Source: Planctomonas sp. JC2975
GTDB lineage: Bacteria; Actinomycetota; Actinomycetes; Actinomycetales; Microbacteriaceae
NCBI RefSeq assembly: GCF_012985205.1
Contig: NZ_JABEKS010000001.1
Location: forward strand, 1,984,001-2,048,000
Length of the DNA: 64,000 nucleotides
Direction of reading: 5' to 3'
This document shows positions 1-8,511 of the stretch, piece by piece. The position numbers were made by a program, and so were the translations under genes. The notes under the pieces were generated by a model, which worked only from the letters and a program-made list of their open reading frames with translations, was not told the DNA's origin and searched no databases. Position 1 is the first letter of the stretch; every line of letters begins with the position of its first letter.

Positions 1-1098
1 GCATCCGGCTTCGCCATGATCCCGATGGTCATCGGCCTGATGATCGCGTCGCTCGGATCGGGCCAGCTGGTCGCGCGCACCGGCAAGTACCGCATCTTCC
101 CGGTGACCGGCACGCTGTTCACGGCGGTTGGCTTCCTGATCATGACATTCCTCACGTACGACAGCCCCCTGTGGTTCCTCATGATCGGCACGTTCGTGAT
201 CGGCCTCGGCCTCGGCCAGCTGATGCAGTCGCTCGTGCTCGCCAGCCAGAACTCGGTGAAGCCGCAGGACATGGGCGTCGCGAGCAGTGCGGCCACGTTC
301 TTCCGCCAGATCGGTGGAACGCTCGGCACGGCGATCATGCTGTCCGTGCTGTTCTCGGTACTGCCGGCGAACATCATCCACGCCACCGCGGACAAGTCCA
401 CCCTGAGCTCGGCCCTCGACGCAGCTCTGAACCCGGCAGTGGCCGCCAAGGCGGAGAACAAGCCGATCATGAAGCAGCTCTGGAACCCGATCGTCACCCC
501 GATCGAGACCAACGTCCAGAAGCAGCTCGACGCGGCATCGGACCAGGCGAAGGCCGCAGCAGTCACGGCAGTGACCGAGAAGGTGACCGAGGCCGTCAAC
601 GCGCAGGTCGCCGCCGGCGTCATCCCGGAGGCTGCAGCATCGACGGTCATCCAGCAGCAGGTCACCGCCGCGACCCCTGCCGCTGAAGAGGCAGCGCTCG
701 GCGTCGTCGCGAAGAAGGCGTACGCCACTGTGACGGACGGTCAGGTGCAGGTCGACTGGTCGAGCGCTAACCAGCGTTCGCACTGGGTCGACCAGCTCAC
801 GCCGACGCTCGAGAAGCAGCTGAAGAAGAACGACGCCAAGACGTCTGGCGCCTCGAGCTCGACCAGCGACACGTCGTTCCTCAACGGCGCTGACAGCCGG
901 CTGAGCAAGCCGTTCATGGTCGGATTCACGCAGTCGGTCGTGACCGTCTACTGGGTCGGATTCGGCGTGATCCTGCTCGCGTTCATCCTCACCTGGTTCT
1001 TCAAGGTGCCGCCGCTGCGCAAGACGTCGGCGCTGCAGGAGCAGGCGGATGCCGCCGGCCTCAGCGAGACCGGCTCGATCCAGCTCCAAGGCGCGTGA
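1..1098 (+). CDS. MFS drug exporter, DHA2 type (3' part)
   Basis: The gene is cut by the window edge; the reading frame is open from base 1. The visible part holds several hydrophobic segments, then a long Ala/Gln/Lys-rich extracytoplasmic stretch of roughly 150 residues, then a last membrane helix (from about residue 305) and a short basic tail. The segment ending in SSAATFFRQIGGTLGTAI is typical of the second half of 14-helix drug:proton antiporters (EmrB/QacA group), which also carry a long loop between the last two helices. It is followed by a strong hairpin and a TetR gene in the same direction, so a drug-responsive exporter/repressor unit is likely. The substrate cannot be told from sequence. 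Confidence 0.88.
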   Translation, partial: ASGFAMIPMVIGLMIASLGSGQLVARTGKYRIFPVTGTLFTAVGFLIMTFLTYDSPLWFLMIGTFVIGLGLGQLMQSLVLASQNSVKPQDMGVASSAATFFRQIGGTLGTAIMLSVLFSVLPANIIHATADKSTLSSALDAALNPAVAAKAENKPIMKQLWNPIVTPIETNVQKQLDAASDQAKAAAVTAVTEKVTEAVNAQVAAGVIPEAAASTVIQQQVTAATPAAEEAALGVVAKKAYATVTDGQVQVDWSSANQRSHWVDQLTPTLEKQLKKNDAKTSGASSSTSDTSFLNGADSRLSKPFMVGFTQSVVTVYWVGFGVILLAFILTWFFKVPPLRKTSALQEQADAAGLSETGSIQLQGA

Positions 1099-1103
1099 TC
1101 GCA

Positions 1104-1139
1104 CACCCGGGACGGCCTTTTGTGCGGCCGTCCCGGGTG
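1104..1139 (+). terminator. Hairpin terminator after MFS gene
   Basis: Perfect 14-bp inverted repeat (arms 1104-1117 and 1126-1139) with an 8-base loop containing TTTT, starting 5 bases after the MFS stop. There is no downstream U-run, as is common for actinobacterial terminators. It separates the exporter from the TetR gene and may only attenuate read-through. Confidence 0.75.
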
Positions 1140-1163
1140 GCAACACGCCAGAATGGATACATC

Positions 1164-1760
1164 ATGACCACCGCTCAGCAGCCAGCCGGTGACACCCTGC
1201 GAGAGCGCAAGAAGCAGCACACCCGGCAGGCGATCCACGAGGCAGCGCTCGATCTCGTCGACCGCAACGGTCTCGACGGCACCACGATCGAGCAGATCTG
1301 CCAGCAGGCCGACGTGTCGCCGCGCACGTTCTTCAACTACTTCCCGTCGAAGGCCGCCGCGGCGCTTGGCCTTCCGGAGACGGCGATCTCACCCGAGATC
1401 ATCGATCAGTTCAGGGCTGCGACCGGAGACCTGGTTCCCGCGCTGTGCCACCTCGTCGGTGAGCCCGCCGATGCCCGGCTCGACCGTCTCCGCATGAAGG
1501 AGATGATCCATCGTCGCCCGGAGCTGATGCCCGCCTTCACGCAGTGGATGACGAACGTGCGCGACCAGTTCGTGCAGCTGGCCGAGGAGCGCTCGCCGTC
1601 CCACGAGGTCGCCATGACCGCCGTCACCCTCGTCATGGCGGCGTTCGGACTCATCGTCCACGACCACTCTGAACAGAATGGCCCGGCATCCGAACGCCTG
1701 CAGGACGCCGTCGACAAGCTGGTCGCCGTGCGTGCGGCCGAGCTCACGCCGCCCAAGTAG
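1164..1760 (+). CDS. TetR family transcriptional regulator
   Basis: 198 residues. The N-terminal helix-turn-helix is clear: residues about 10-65 contain TRQAIHEAALDLVDRNGLDG, then TIEQICQQADVSPRTFFNYF, the standard TetR recognition helix, and a PSKAAA turn. The C-terminal ligand domain is of ordinary length and has no recognisable ligand signature. I chose the ATG at 1164 because the open frame before it runs through the hairpin and has no family similarity. It lies just downstream of the DHA2 exporter, so it probably represses that exporter and responds to its substrate, which is inference from context. Confidence 0.88.
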   Translation: MTTAQQPAGDTLRERKKQHTRQAIHEAALDLVDRNGLDGTTIEQICQQADVSPRTFFNYFPSKAAAALGLPETAISPEIIDQFRAATGDLVPALCHLVGEPADARLDRLRMKEMIHRRPELMPAFTQWMTNVRDQFVQLAEERSPSHEVAMTAVTLVMAAFGLIVHDHSEQNGPASERLQDAVDKLVAVRAAELTPPK

Positions 1761-1809
1761 CCGGAGGTCTCGGCGAGCCGCTCAGCGGCATCCGCTCCAC
1801 GAATTCACG

Positions 1810-1837
1810 AATGGCAGTCCCGAAAGGGGCTGCCATT
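1810..1837 (+). terminator. Hairpin terminator after TetR gene
   Basis: A 12-bp stem (1810-1821 with 1826-1837, one G-T pair) closed by a GAAA tetraloop, about 50 bases after the TetR stop. It fits an intrinsic terminator of the actinobacterial type. Confidence 0.7.
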
Positions 1838-1867
1838 TCTCGTACCGCACCGGCACCCTGCGCCGCC

Positions 1868-1924
1868 CGAGACGTCAAATAGTGCGACGACAACTCCTCC
1901 GTAGCCGCGCTATTTGGCGTCTCG
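1868..1924. repeat. Long intergenic inverted repeat, function unknown
   Basis: Arms of 19 bases (1868-1886 and 1906-1924) pair throughout apart from two positions that would be G-U in RNA; the spacer is 19 bases. The arms contain the AT-rich core CAAATAG/CTATTTG, unlike the GC-rich terminators nearby, and the element sits 30 bases beyond the TetR terminator, so it is redundant as a terminator. It lies in the 426-base gap 1761-2186 before the ABC permease. It could be a dispersed palindromic repeat or a regulatory stem for the downstream operon. Confidence 0.6.
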
Positions 1925-2186
1925 CAGGAAAGGGGCGAGAGAGAGGAGGGACGCGGAGGGACGAGTCGGAGGAACGAGGACGAAAAGACGAGGCTCCTGC
2001 AGGCTTGATCCTCCTGCCTTGCTATGGATTGTCCGAACGGTGACCGGACATTCTTCGAACGCTTTCTGTGACGCCTCCAAGGCTCCGGATGGGGCCCGGA
2101 AAAGTCGCCCTCCTACGGTTCTGATGTGTCCCGGCGGCTCACCCGACGCCCGTCGCGGCATCCAGACGTTTCCGAAGGAGAACCCG

Positions 2187-3689
2187 ATGTTCCTCACCTA
2201 CCTCAGACGCGAGCTGAGCAATCGCAAGAAGCAGACCGTGATCATCGCCGTAGGCATGGCGCTCGCGATCGCGCTCGTCATCCTCGTCAACGGCGTCTCG
2301 ACCGGTGTGAAGGATGCCGAAGCAACGGCCCTGGAGTCCGTGAACGGTGTCGGCACCGACATCACGATCTCCCAGACGGCAAAGCCGGGATCAGGCAACC
2401 AGCGTTTCGACTTCGGATCCGGCAACAACGGCAACGGCAGCGACGGAAGCACCAGCCTCTCGCAGAGCAGGCTCTCCACGGCCATGGGATCCGCCTCGTA
2501 CAGCGCATCGGCACTGACCAAGGTGAAAGCCGTCGATGGCGTCAAGGCCGCGACCGCGACTCTGTCACTGCAGAACAGCACGTTCTCCGGCCAGATCGCC
2601 CAGCAGGGCAGCAGCTCCGGCAGCGACGGCTCCAGCGGCTCGCAGTCGCAGACGACCCCGCCATCGGGCAGCGGCAGCGGCAGCAGCAGCAGCAGCGGAA
2701 TGGGCCCCAGCTCCTTCGGCATCGACCAGTTCACGGTGACCGGCATATCGCTCGACACCCGCAGCGTCGGCCCGATGAGCTCGACCACGCCCACCAGCGG
2801 CCGATACCTGAGCTCCACCGATTCCGGCAAAGACAACGTCGTGCTCGACAGCAGCTACGCGAAAAGCGCTAGCAAGAAGGTCGGCGACACTGTCAAGATC
2901 GGCGACACCAGCTTCAAGGTCGTCGGCATCGTGAAGTCCACCTCGTCCTCCTCGACCACCGCCTCGAACTCGTATATCCCCCTCGACACGGCGCAGAAGG
3001 TCGCCGACCTCGACGGCAAGATCACGAATGTGTACGTGACGGCAGTCTCCGCCGGCGACGTCTCCACGCTGAAGACCGCGCTCGAGAAGGTTCTCCCGAG
3101 CGCCACAGTGAACACGCAGGCGGATCTCGCGGCCAGCATCTCCGGATCACTCTCGACGGTCTCCGCACTGGTGACCAACCTGGGTACGTGGCTCTCCCTG
3201 CTCGTGCTCGCGGCGGCCTTCCTCATCGCGGTGCTCTTCACGATCTCCGGTGTCAGTCGCCGGACTCGGGAGTTCGGCACGCTCAAGGCCATCGGCTGGA
3301 GCAACGGCCACGTCGTGCGTCAGGTGACCGGCGAATCCCTCGTGAACGGCCTCATCGGCGGTGCCGTCGGCGCCCTCGTCGGCATCGCGAGCATCCTCAT
3401 CGTGAACTGGATCTCGCCCACCCTCTCCGTCGGTTCCGGCGGAGCGCCGTCTGGTGGCGGCGCACGGTCCGGTGCAGGAGCGGCCGCCGGAGCACCGAGC
3501 GGATTCCCCGGCGGAGGAGCCAGTGCCGCGCAGAGCGGTAGCGAGATCGCGCTGCACGTCCCGCTGACGGCGGGCATCATCCTGATCGCAGTCGGCCTAT
3601 CGGTGCTCGGCGGCCTCATCGCCGGAGCGTTCGGCGGCTGGTGGGCGTCGCGGCTCCGTCCGGCCGAGGCGCTGCGGAGCGTGGCCTGA
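2187..3689 (+). CDS. ABC transporter permease, MacB/FtsX type
   Basis: 500 residues. A membrane helix at about 20-40 is followed by a long extracytoplasmic domain (MacB periplasmic-core-like) with two Ser/Gly-rich low-complexity stretches near 70-100 and 150-180. Two closely spaced helices (about 330-365) lead into the FtsX signature TREFGTLKAIGWS, then a helix, a second Gly/Ala-rich insert and a final helix near 455-485. The ATG at 2187 has an AAGGAG site at good spacing. With the ATPase that follows it should form an ABC exporter that works on a substrate outside the membrane (lipoprotein, peptide or drug). The Gly/Ser inserts are longer than usual for the family. Confidence 0.9.
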   Translation: MFLTYLRRELSNRKKQTVIIAVGMALAIALVILVNGVSTGVKDAEATALESVNGVGTDITISQTAKPGSGNQRFDFGSGNNGNGSDGSTSLSQSRLSTAMGSASYSASALTKVKAVDGVKAATATLSLQNSTFSGQIAQQGSSSGSDGSSGSQSQTTPPSGSGSGSSSSSGMGPSSFGIDQFTVTGISLDTRSVGPMSSTTPTSGRYLSSTDSGKDNVVLDSSYAKSASKKVGDTVKIGDTSFKVVGIVKSTSSSSTTASNSYIPLDTAQKVADLDGKITNVYVTAVSAGDVSTLKTALEKVLPSATVNTQADLAASISGSLSTVSALVTNLGTWLSLLVLAAAFLIAVLFTISGVSRRTREFGTLKAIGWSNGHVVRQVTGESLVNGLIGGAVGALVGIASILIVNWISPTLSVGSGGAPSGGGARSGAGAAAGAPSGFPGGGASAAQSGSEIALHVPLTAGIILIAVGLSVLGGLIAGAFGGWWASRLRPAEALRSVA

Positions 3690-3820
3690 GGATGCCGTCC
3701 CGCAGCCTCGCGCTACTGCCGGCCGGTCCGGCGACCGCGGGGCCCACCGCGGGCGTCCCGCACGATCACGACTCCATCCCCTCCGATCCACCCTTTCGCA
3801 ACACAGCCAAGGAGCGTCTC

Positions 3821-4543
3821 ATGACCAACACCCTGCAGATCCCGTCCGAATCCACGCGCGACACCCTCGGCGTCGCATACTCGCTGCGCGACGTCGTCAA
3901 GACGTACAAGCAGAAGGGACGCACAGTACAGGCGCTGCGCGGCATCGATCTGGAGATCCCACGCGGCCAGCTGGTGGCCATCCAAGGCCCTACGGGTGGC
4001 GGCAAGTCCACGCTCCTTCAGATGCTCGGCGCGCTCGACCGGCCCACCTCCGGAACGGTCATGCTCGGTTCGCAGGACCTGTCACGGGCATCCGACAGGT
4101 CGCTCGCGAAGGTGCGCGGAACGGAGATCGGCTTCGTCTTCCAGGGCTTCAACCTGATCCCGACGCTCTCCGCGATCGAGAACGTCGAGACCGCGTTCGC
4201 GACGGACGACCTGCCGAGGGCAGAACGCAGACGACGCAGCGCCGAGGCGCTGGCATCCGTCGGTCTCGCCGATCGCTCAGACCACCGGCCGAGCGAGCTC
4301 TCCGGGGGCCAGCAGCAGCGCGTCGCCATCGCACGCGCCCTGGTCAAGGAGCCCGATGTGCTTCTCGCCGACGAGCCGACCGGCAGCCTCGACGAGGCGA
4401 CCCGTGACGAGATCATGGCGCTCCTCGAGAAGGTGTGGCGCGAGCGCCTCCTCACGGTCGTGATCGTCACTCACGACTCGGCCGTGGCGCGTCGGGCGGA
4501 GCGGCGACTGCGCATCAAGGACGGACGCGTCACCGAAGTGTGA
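3821..4543 (+). CDS. ABC transporter ATP-binding protein, MacB/LolD type
   Basis: 240 residues. Walker A is GPTGGGKST, the Q-loop lies at [10 protein letters not shown], the ABC signature is [15 protein letters not shown], Walker B is [13 protein letters not shown] and the switch histidine is in VIVTHD. The EPTGSLD form and the spacing place it with the LolD/MacB/FtsE group, which pairs with FtsX-like permeases such as the one just upstream. The ATG at 3821 follows AAGGAGCG. The 130-base gap after the permease has no obvious terminator, so the two genes probably share a transcript. Confidence 0.92.
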   Translation: MTNTLQIPSESTRDTLGVAYSLRDVVKTYKQKGRTVQALRGIDLEIPRGQLVAIQGPTGGGKSTLLQMLGALDRPTSGTVMLGSQDLSRASDRSLAKVRGTEIGFVFQGFNLIPTLSAIENVETAFATDDLPRAERRRRSAEALASVGLADRSDHRPSELSGGQQQRVAIARALVKEPDVLLADEPTGSLDEATRDEIMALLEKVWRERLLTVVIVTHDSAVARRAERRLRIKDGRVTEV

Positions 4544-5042
4544 GGAGCCATGCCTCAACGCCTTGGGGCGAACGGTCTGCCCACTACGGCTCCCTGATCG
4601 GGCCCAGCGAGTCGGCTCACACCGCACCTCGACTCGCTCTGCTCGCTCACTGGGCTCGAGCCCGGGCAATGGGCCGTGGCTTGCTCAGCGGACACCAACA
4701 GGGCTCGTTCGGGCGCCCACACGGCGTGGAAACAGGCCCGGTTCACCACTTCGATCAGGCTTGAGCAAATCTTGAGGCGATCCCGCGGAACCCTCTCCAT
4801 CACGTTGGCAGGATAGGTCGAGTCGCGCATCGCGCGGCGAAGCCCTCAACCCACAATGGCGCGCACCGATGGTGCCGCCAAAGCCCGCTGAACGCTGGTT
4901 CGAGCGTCGCGGTGAGGTGCTGGGCCCGTCTTCCGCAATGACCCGAACGCGGGACGGACCCAGCGCCCGGGGGCTCCGGCTCGGGCTTTGCGCGAGCATC
5001 AGGCCCTTCGCGTGCGAGGGTCGGACTTCGGCCCGACGAGCC
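4544..5042. other. Non-coding gap with motif shared with 8.2 kb
   Basis: About 500 bases between the converging ABC ATPase and AfsA-like genes. I find no convincing reading frame; the open frames here have no protein-like composition. It contains CTTGAGGCGATCCCGCGG at 4771-4788 and CCCTCAACCC at 4843-4852, both of which recur in the same order in the gap upstream of the histidine kinase at 8.2 kb. It may be a decayed gene or an ancient copy of that regulatory region. Confidence 0.5.
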
Positions 5043-5879
5043 TCAGACTCCCTCCGACCGCGCATCGACGATCGGCCGCTGGACGCCTGTGGCCGCCGTG
5101 GCGATCGTGCGCGCTCCCTGAACGAAGGCGACTTCCAGTCCGCTGGGAGCGAGCGTCGCCTCGATCGTCGTCTCTGCACGAAGTTCACCGAACGCGGGAA
5201 AGCCCACCGTGAGGGAGCGCGGCGGAGCGCCGTGGACATCCTCGTGCAGCAGCGCTGCGGCGTGCAGCAGCAGCATTCCGGGGAGGTGGTCCACCGGGTG
5301 GTCGAAGAAGAACGGGTCGGACTCGTCGACGGAGAGACGGGCCTGCAGCGTGTCATCCGCTCGTCCCGTCACGGTGATGAGCGGGGAGGACATTCCACGG
5401 ATGTCGTCACCGAGCCGCTGCGCGTTGCGACGGATGGCACGGTAGTCGGCATCGGAGAGCGCGCGAGCACTCACGTGCCCCGAGGCGACGCCAGGCAGAC
5501 GGTAGTCGACCTCGAGGATGTGCGGAACGCCCTTGCGCAGCTGGATCTCGGCGAAGTCCACCTCGAGGCGTCCGGTCACGGCGCCGAACCGGGGGAACTC
5601 GAGGGTCTCGGCCTCGACGTTCACGGTGATGCTCGAGACCACGAACTGCACGGACTGGCCCAGCTCCAGGCCAACGACGCAGATCGCGAGCCCGGCCTGG
5701 CGGAAGGCTTCGGCGAGCAGCGAGACCGGAACCCGCGACGGAGCCGGATGGCACAGCCAGTGGCTTCGAGGGATCTCGACATCCGCCCACCACATCTGCC
5801 CCGCGACATGCTCGATGCCCCAGACGAGCAATTCGGACCGGGTCGAACGGTGGGCAGCGCTGTGATCGATGAGTGCCAC
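5043..5879 (-). CDS. AfsA-like double hotdog protein
   Basis: 278 residues, two hotdog halves. The first half carries the family motif EAxRQ (E57, R60, Q61 in LLAEAFRQAG). The second half carries DHPVDHLPGMLLL (about 193-205), diagnostic of the A-factor biosynthesis repeat of AfsA/ScbA. Those enzymes make gamma-butyrolactone autoregulators by condensing a beta-ketoacyl chain with dihydroxyacetone phosphate. In this protein the second EAxR motif is replaced: H206 and A209 stand where E and R are expected (E240/R243 in ScbA, recalled as important for activity). The start is GTG at 5879 with TAAGG upstream. No butyrolactone-receptor TetR is adjacent; the next gene upstream is a histidine kinase. 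The family is sure, the reaction is not. Confidence 0.78.
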   Translation of the reverse strand: MALIDHSAAHRSTRSELLVWGIEHVAGQMWWADVEIPRSHWLCHPAPSRVPVSLLAEAFRQAGLAICVVGLELGQSVQFVVSSITVNVEAETLEFPRFGAVTGRLEVDFAEIQLRKGVPHILEVDYRLPGVASGHVSARALSDADYRAIRRNAQRLGDDIRGMSSPLITVTGRADDTLQARLSVDESDPFFFDHPVDHLPGMLLLHAAALLHEDVHGAPPRSLTVGFPAFGELRAETTIEATLAPSGLEVAFVQGARTIATAATGVQRPIVDARSEGV

Positions 5880-6046
5880 GTGAACGCACCTTAACGTGTC
5901 CCGCTCGCGTCGAGGGTGGCGCGGACGAACGATGACGGCCGCGAATCGTCTCGGGCCTCTTCGACCGCGGCCGGGCGAGGTGATTCAACAGTACTGGTCA
6001 GCGGATCTCCTCGTGCACGGTCCGCTCTACCCCCGCACTCGTGAGC

Positions 6047-8050
6047 TCAGGGCCTCAGCGGAAGCGTGCGGAGCGGGCTGGCTTCGGCGCGGATCGGCAG
6101 CCGCACGGTGAACACGGTGCCGCGCCCCAATTCGCTGTCGACCCCGACCGTGCCGCCGTGCGCGTCGACGATCGTCTTGACGATGGTCAGTCCGATGCCG
6201 ACGCCCTGGATCGCGGCGTCGCGGGCATCGCGCGCCCTGAAGAAGCGGTCGAAGAGCCGCGCCTGATCCGACTTGCTGATGCCGCGGCCGTTGTCGGCGA
6301 CCGAGATCACGACGGACTCGTCGTCGAACTCGAGCCGCACCAGGATCCGGCCGCCCTCGGCCGTGTACTTCGACGCGTTCGAGATGAGGTTGTCGACGAC
6401 CTGCTTGATCCTGCCTCGATCGAGATGCACGAGAACCGTGGTGTTCGGAACGTGCAGGTCGAGCGTCTGATGCAGCGCCTCGACGACCGGGCGGAACGTG
6501 GTGACGGATTGCGTCAGCAGTGCGGCCAGGTCGATCGGCTCGATCCGCAGCGCAAGATCGCTCGTACTCGTGCTGAGCAGGTCGCGGATGAGCGCCAGCA
6601 TCTGGTCAGCGCTGTGCTGGATTGTGCGGAACTCCTTGCCGAATCCGAGTGCCTCCACGTCGAATCCGTCGTCGATGAGGTCGAGGTAGCCGACGATCGA
6701 GGTGAGCGGAGTGCGCAGCTCGTGCGACACGGTCGCGAGGTACTCCTCGCGGATCTCGATCGCGTTCGCCAGGTCCGTCACGTCGTACGTCACAACGGCG
6801 GAGCCGAGTCGCTCGCCGTCCGGCCGGGTGATGGTGTGCGCCTCGGTGACCACGGCACGCTGTTCGCCCCGCGGGTCCCCGATCCAGTAGATGAGACCGC
6901 GCTCGTCGCCTTCCAGGGTCTCGGCGAGGATGTTCTTGCCGCGCTTCACGCGCGTGTTCCTGTCCGACGCGTACACATGGTCGCTCCGGCCGGTCTGCGG
7001 ATCGTATCCGGTGAGCGTCAGCAGCCGCGCGAGCATCCGGTTGTGCAGCACGGGCCGATTCTCGGTGTCGTAGAACAGCACGCCGACATTCACCGCATCC
7101 GCGACCGAACGCACGACCACGCCCAGATCGCCCATCTCCTCGACGAGCCGCTGCAGTTCGGTCTCGGTGCGCTGCTGCCGCTCGCTCAGCCAGAGCTCGG
7201 AGACCGCACGGCCGATCTGGGCCGCGACGAAAGCGACGAGCGAGCGTTCGAACGATGTGCGTCGGGGCGCGCGAGCACCGTCCGCAAGCACGAGGGCGCC
7301 TTTCGCGGCACCGCCCGGCTCGATCGGTGCGAAGATGCCGTGCAGTGCCTCCGGCCCGAACAGTCCGCCGACGAGCGCCGAGCCGTCCTCCACGGAGAGT
7401 TCCACCGTGGGACCGTCCACCTTCGAGGCGTCACGCGACGCCGCATCAGCGATCTGGGCGCTGCGCGAGCGCAGCCGATCCGCGACGGCGGCGTCTGCAT
7501 CCGAGGCTCCGCCCGGCGACACCCAGATGAGCGGGTGCGCCCCGCTTGCGGCGTCCGGGTCCGCCGGCAGCAGGACGACGGCGGCCCGTGCTCCGAACAC
7601 CGAGCGCACGCCGTCGCTCGCGGCCCGCGCAAGGTCCGTCGCGGTCCTCGCGGCGTGCACCTCGGACGCGAGGGCCATGGCCCGGCCGCGCAGCTCCTCC
7701 GCCTGCTCCAGCTCGTCGCGTCGGCGGCGCGCACGCTCGCGCAGGAGGCCGACCCTGACGGAGAGCTGCTGCGGGACATCCGTCACCAGGAGGTAGTCGC
7801 GGTGCACCGACGATACGAGGGTCTCGGGATCCAGGTCGTTCAGCGAATCGGCGACCACGAGCATGGGGCCACGCGATGGTGCCTCGGCGGCATCCCGGAT
7901 GACGACGACCTCCGCTCCGAATCCGGCAGCCCCAACGGCCCGCTCCACCGCTGCGACCGCGAGTGGTGTGAGCGGGAGGATGGACACGTCGGGCCCGTCG
8001 CCCTCGCCGGTCACCGCAGACGCACGGTGCCGGTGCAACGACTCGGCCAT
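6047..8050 (-). CDS. GAF/PAS sensor histidine kinase
   Basis: 667 residues from the ATG at 8050, chosen because it follows AGAGAGGA; the open frame extends 62 codons further upstream without family similarity. A coiled stretch near 110-140 leads into a GAF-like domain (about 145-285), then a PAS-like domain (about 310-425), the phospho-acceptor helix with H443 in TVSHELRTPLTS, and a HATPase domain with N-box NLISNASKYT, G1 box DNGRGIS and G2 region GVGIGLTIV. There are no membrane helices, so it is probably a cytosolic sensor. An OmpR-type regulator lies upstream in the same direction, separated by a 461-base gap, and is the likely partner. Confidence 0.9.
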   Translation of the reverse strand: MAESLHRHRASAVTGEGDGPDVSILPLTPLAVAAVERAVGAAGFGAEVVVIRDAAEAPSRGPMLVVADSLNDLDPETLVSSVHRDYLLVTDVPQQLSVRVGLLRERARRRRDELEQAEELRGRAMALASEVHAARTATDLARAASDGVRSVFGARAAVVLLPADPDAASGAHPLIWVSPGGASDADAAVADRLRSRSAQIADAASRDASKVDGPTVELSVEDGSALVGGLFGPEALHGIFAPIEPGGAAKGALVLADGARAPRRTSFERSLVAFVAAQIGRAVSELWLSERQQRTETELQRLVEEMGDLGVVVRSVADAVNVGVLFYDTENRPVLHNRMLARLLTLTGYDPQTGRSDHVYASDRNTRVKRGKNILAETLEGDERGLIYWIGDPRGEQRAVVTEAHTITRPDGERLGSAVVTYDVTDLANAIEIREEYLATVSHELRTPLTSIVGYLDLIDDGFDVEALGFGKEFRTIQHSADQMLALIRDLLSTSTSDLALRIEPIDLAALLTQSVTTFRPVVEALHQTLDLHVPNTTVLVHLDRGRIKQVVDNLISNASKYTAEGGRILVRLEFDDESVVISVADNGRGISKSDQARLFDRFFRARDARDAAIQGVGIGLTIVKTIVDAHGGTVGVDSELGRGTVFTVRLPIRAEASPLRTLPLRP

Positions 8051-8193
8051 CGGGATCCTCTCTGTGGACGTCGTGCCGACCTCCTTCACGGTCGCGGCGT
8101 GCCGCCCTCCGCGGAGATCGATCTCCACGATCGCCGATGCGGAGCGGTCGCCCAACCAGTCTGCGCCGTGATTTCGATTCTCCTGAGGGACTC

Positions 8194-8211
8194 TTGAGGC
8201 GTCCCCGCGGC
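8194..8211. promoter_or_regulatory. Motif CTTGAGGCG-NN-CCCGCGG upstream of kinase gene
   Basis: This 18-base motif matches 4771-4788 at 16 of 18 positions. It lies about 145 bases upstream of the kinase start, inside the 461-base gap 8051-8511. It could be a binding site of the adjacent response regulator, but that is inference. Confidence 0.35.
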
Positions 8212-8266
8212 CTTCCTGTCGACAGAGAGGAGACACTGGAGTGATCGCTCAACGCGACAAGGATGT

Positions 8267-8299
8267 GGGGGCGCCCTCAACCCGAATGAAGGCGCCCCC
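8267..8299. terminator. Hairpin in the regulator/kinase gap
   Basis: A perfect 9-bp stem (8267-8275 with 8291-8299) with a 15-base loop, between the regulator gene and the kinase gene, both on the minus strand. It may terminate or attenuate read-through from the regulator gene. Its loop holds the first copy of a direct repeat. Confidence 0.5.
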
Positions 8300-8335
8300 T
8301 CCCCCCTTGTCCAAAGACGTGCCTCAACCCGAATG
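8275..8335. repeat. Two direct copies of CCTCAACCCGAATG
   Basis: Perfect 14-base direct repeats at 8275-8288 and 8322-8335, 47 bases apart start to start. A related CCCTCAACCC lies at 4843. Paired direct repeats near a two-component gene pair are typical of OmpR-family binding sites, but no binding is shown by the sequence itself. Confidence 0.6.
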
Positions 8336-8511
8336 TGGCCCGTCATCACGGCGCGCGGCGCCTGTGTGGAGCTTTCAGGGTACGGGAATTCCGTCGACTT
8401 ATCGAGCCTCTCGCGCATATCGATAGTGAACGTCACCCTAATGGGTGTCAAAGGTTTCGATGGTCGCGCTCTCCGCGCCGTCGATGCCTTGGTGTTCGCC
8501 CGGATCCGGCC

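Noticed and set aside
2650-2700. Simple-sequence repeat in the permease gene
   Set aside because: It encodes the Gly/Ser-rich loop in frame; low complexity is explained by protein sequence.
6041-8197. 718-codon plus-strand open frame
   Set aside because: It is antisense to the histidine kinase, whose motifs are unmistakable; the plus frame is Arg/Asp/His-rich without known domains.
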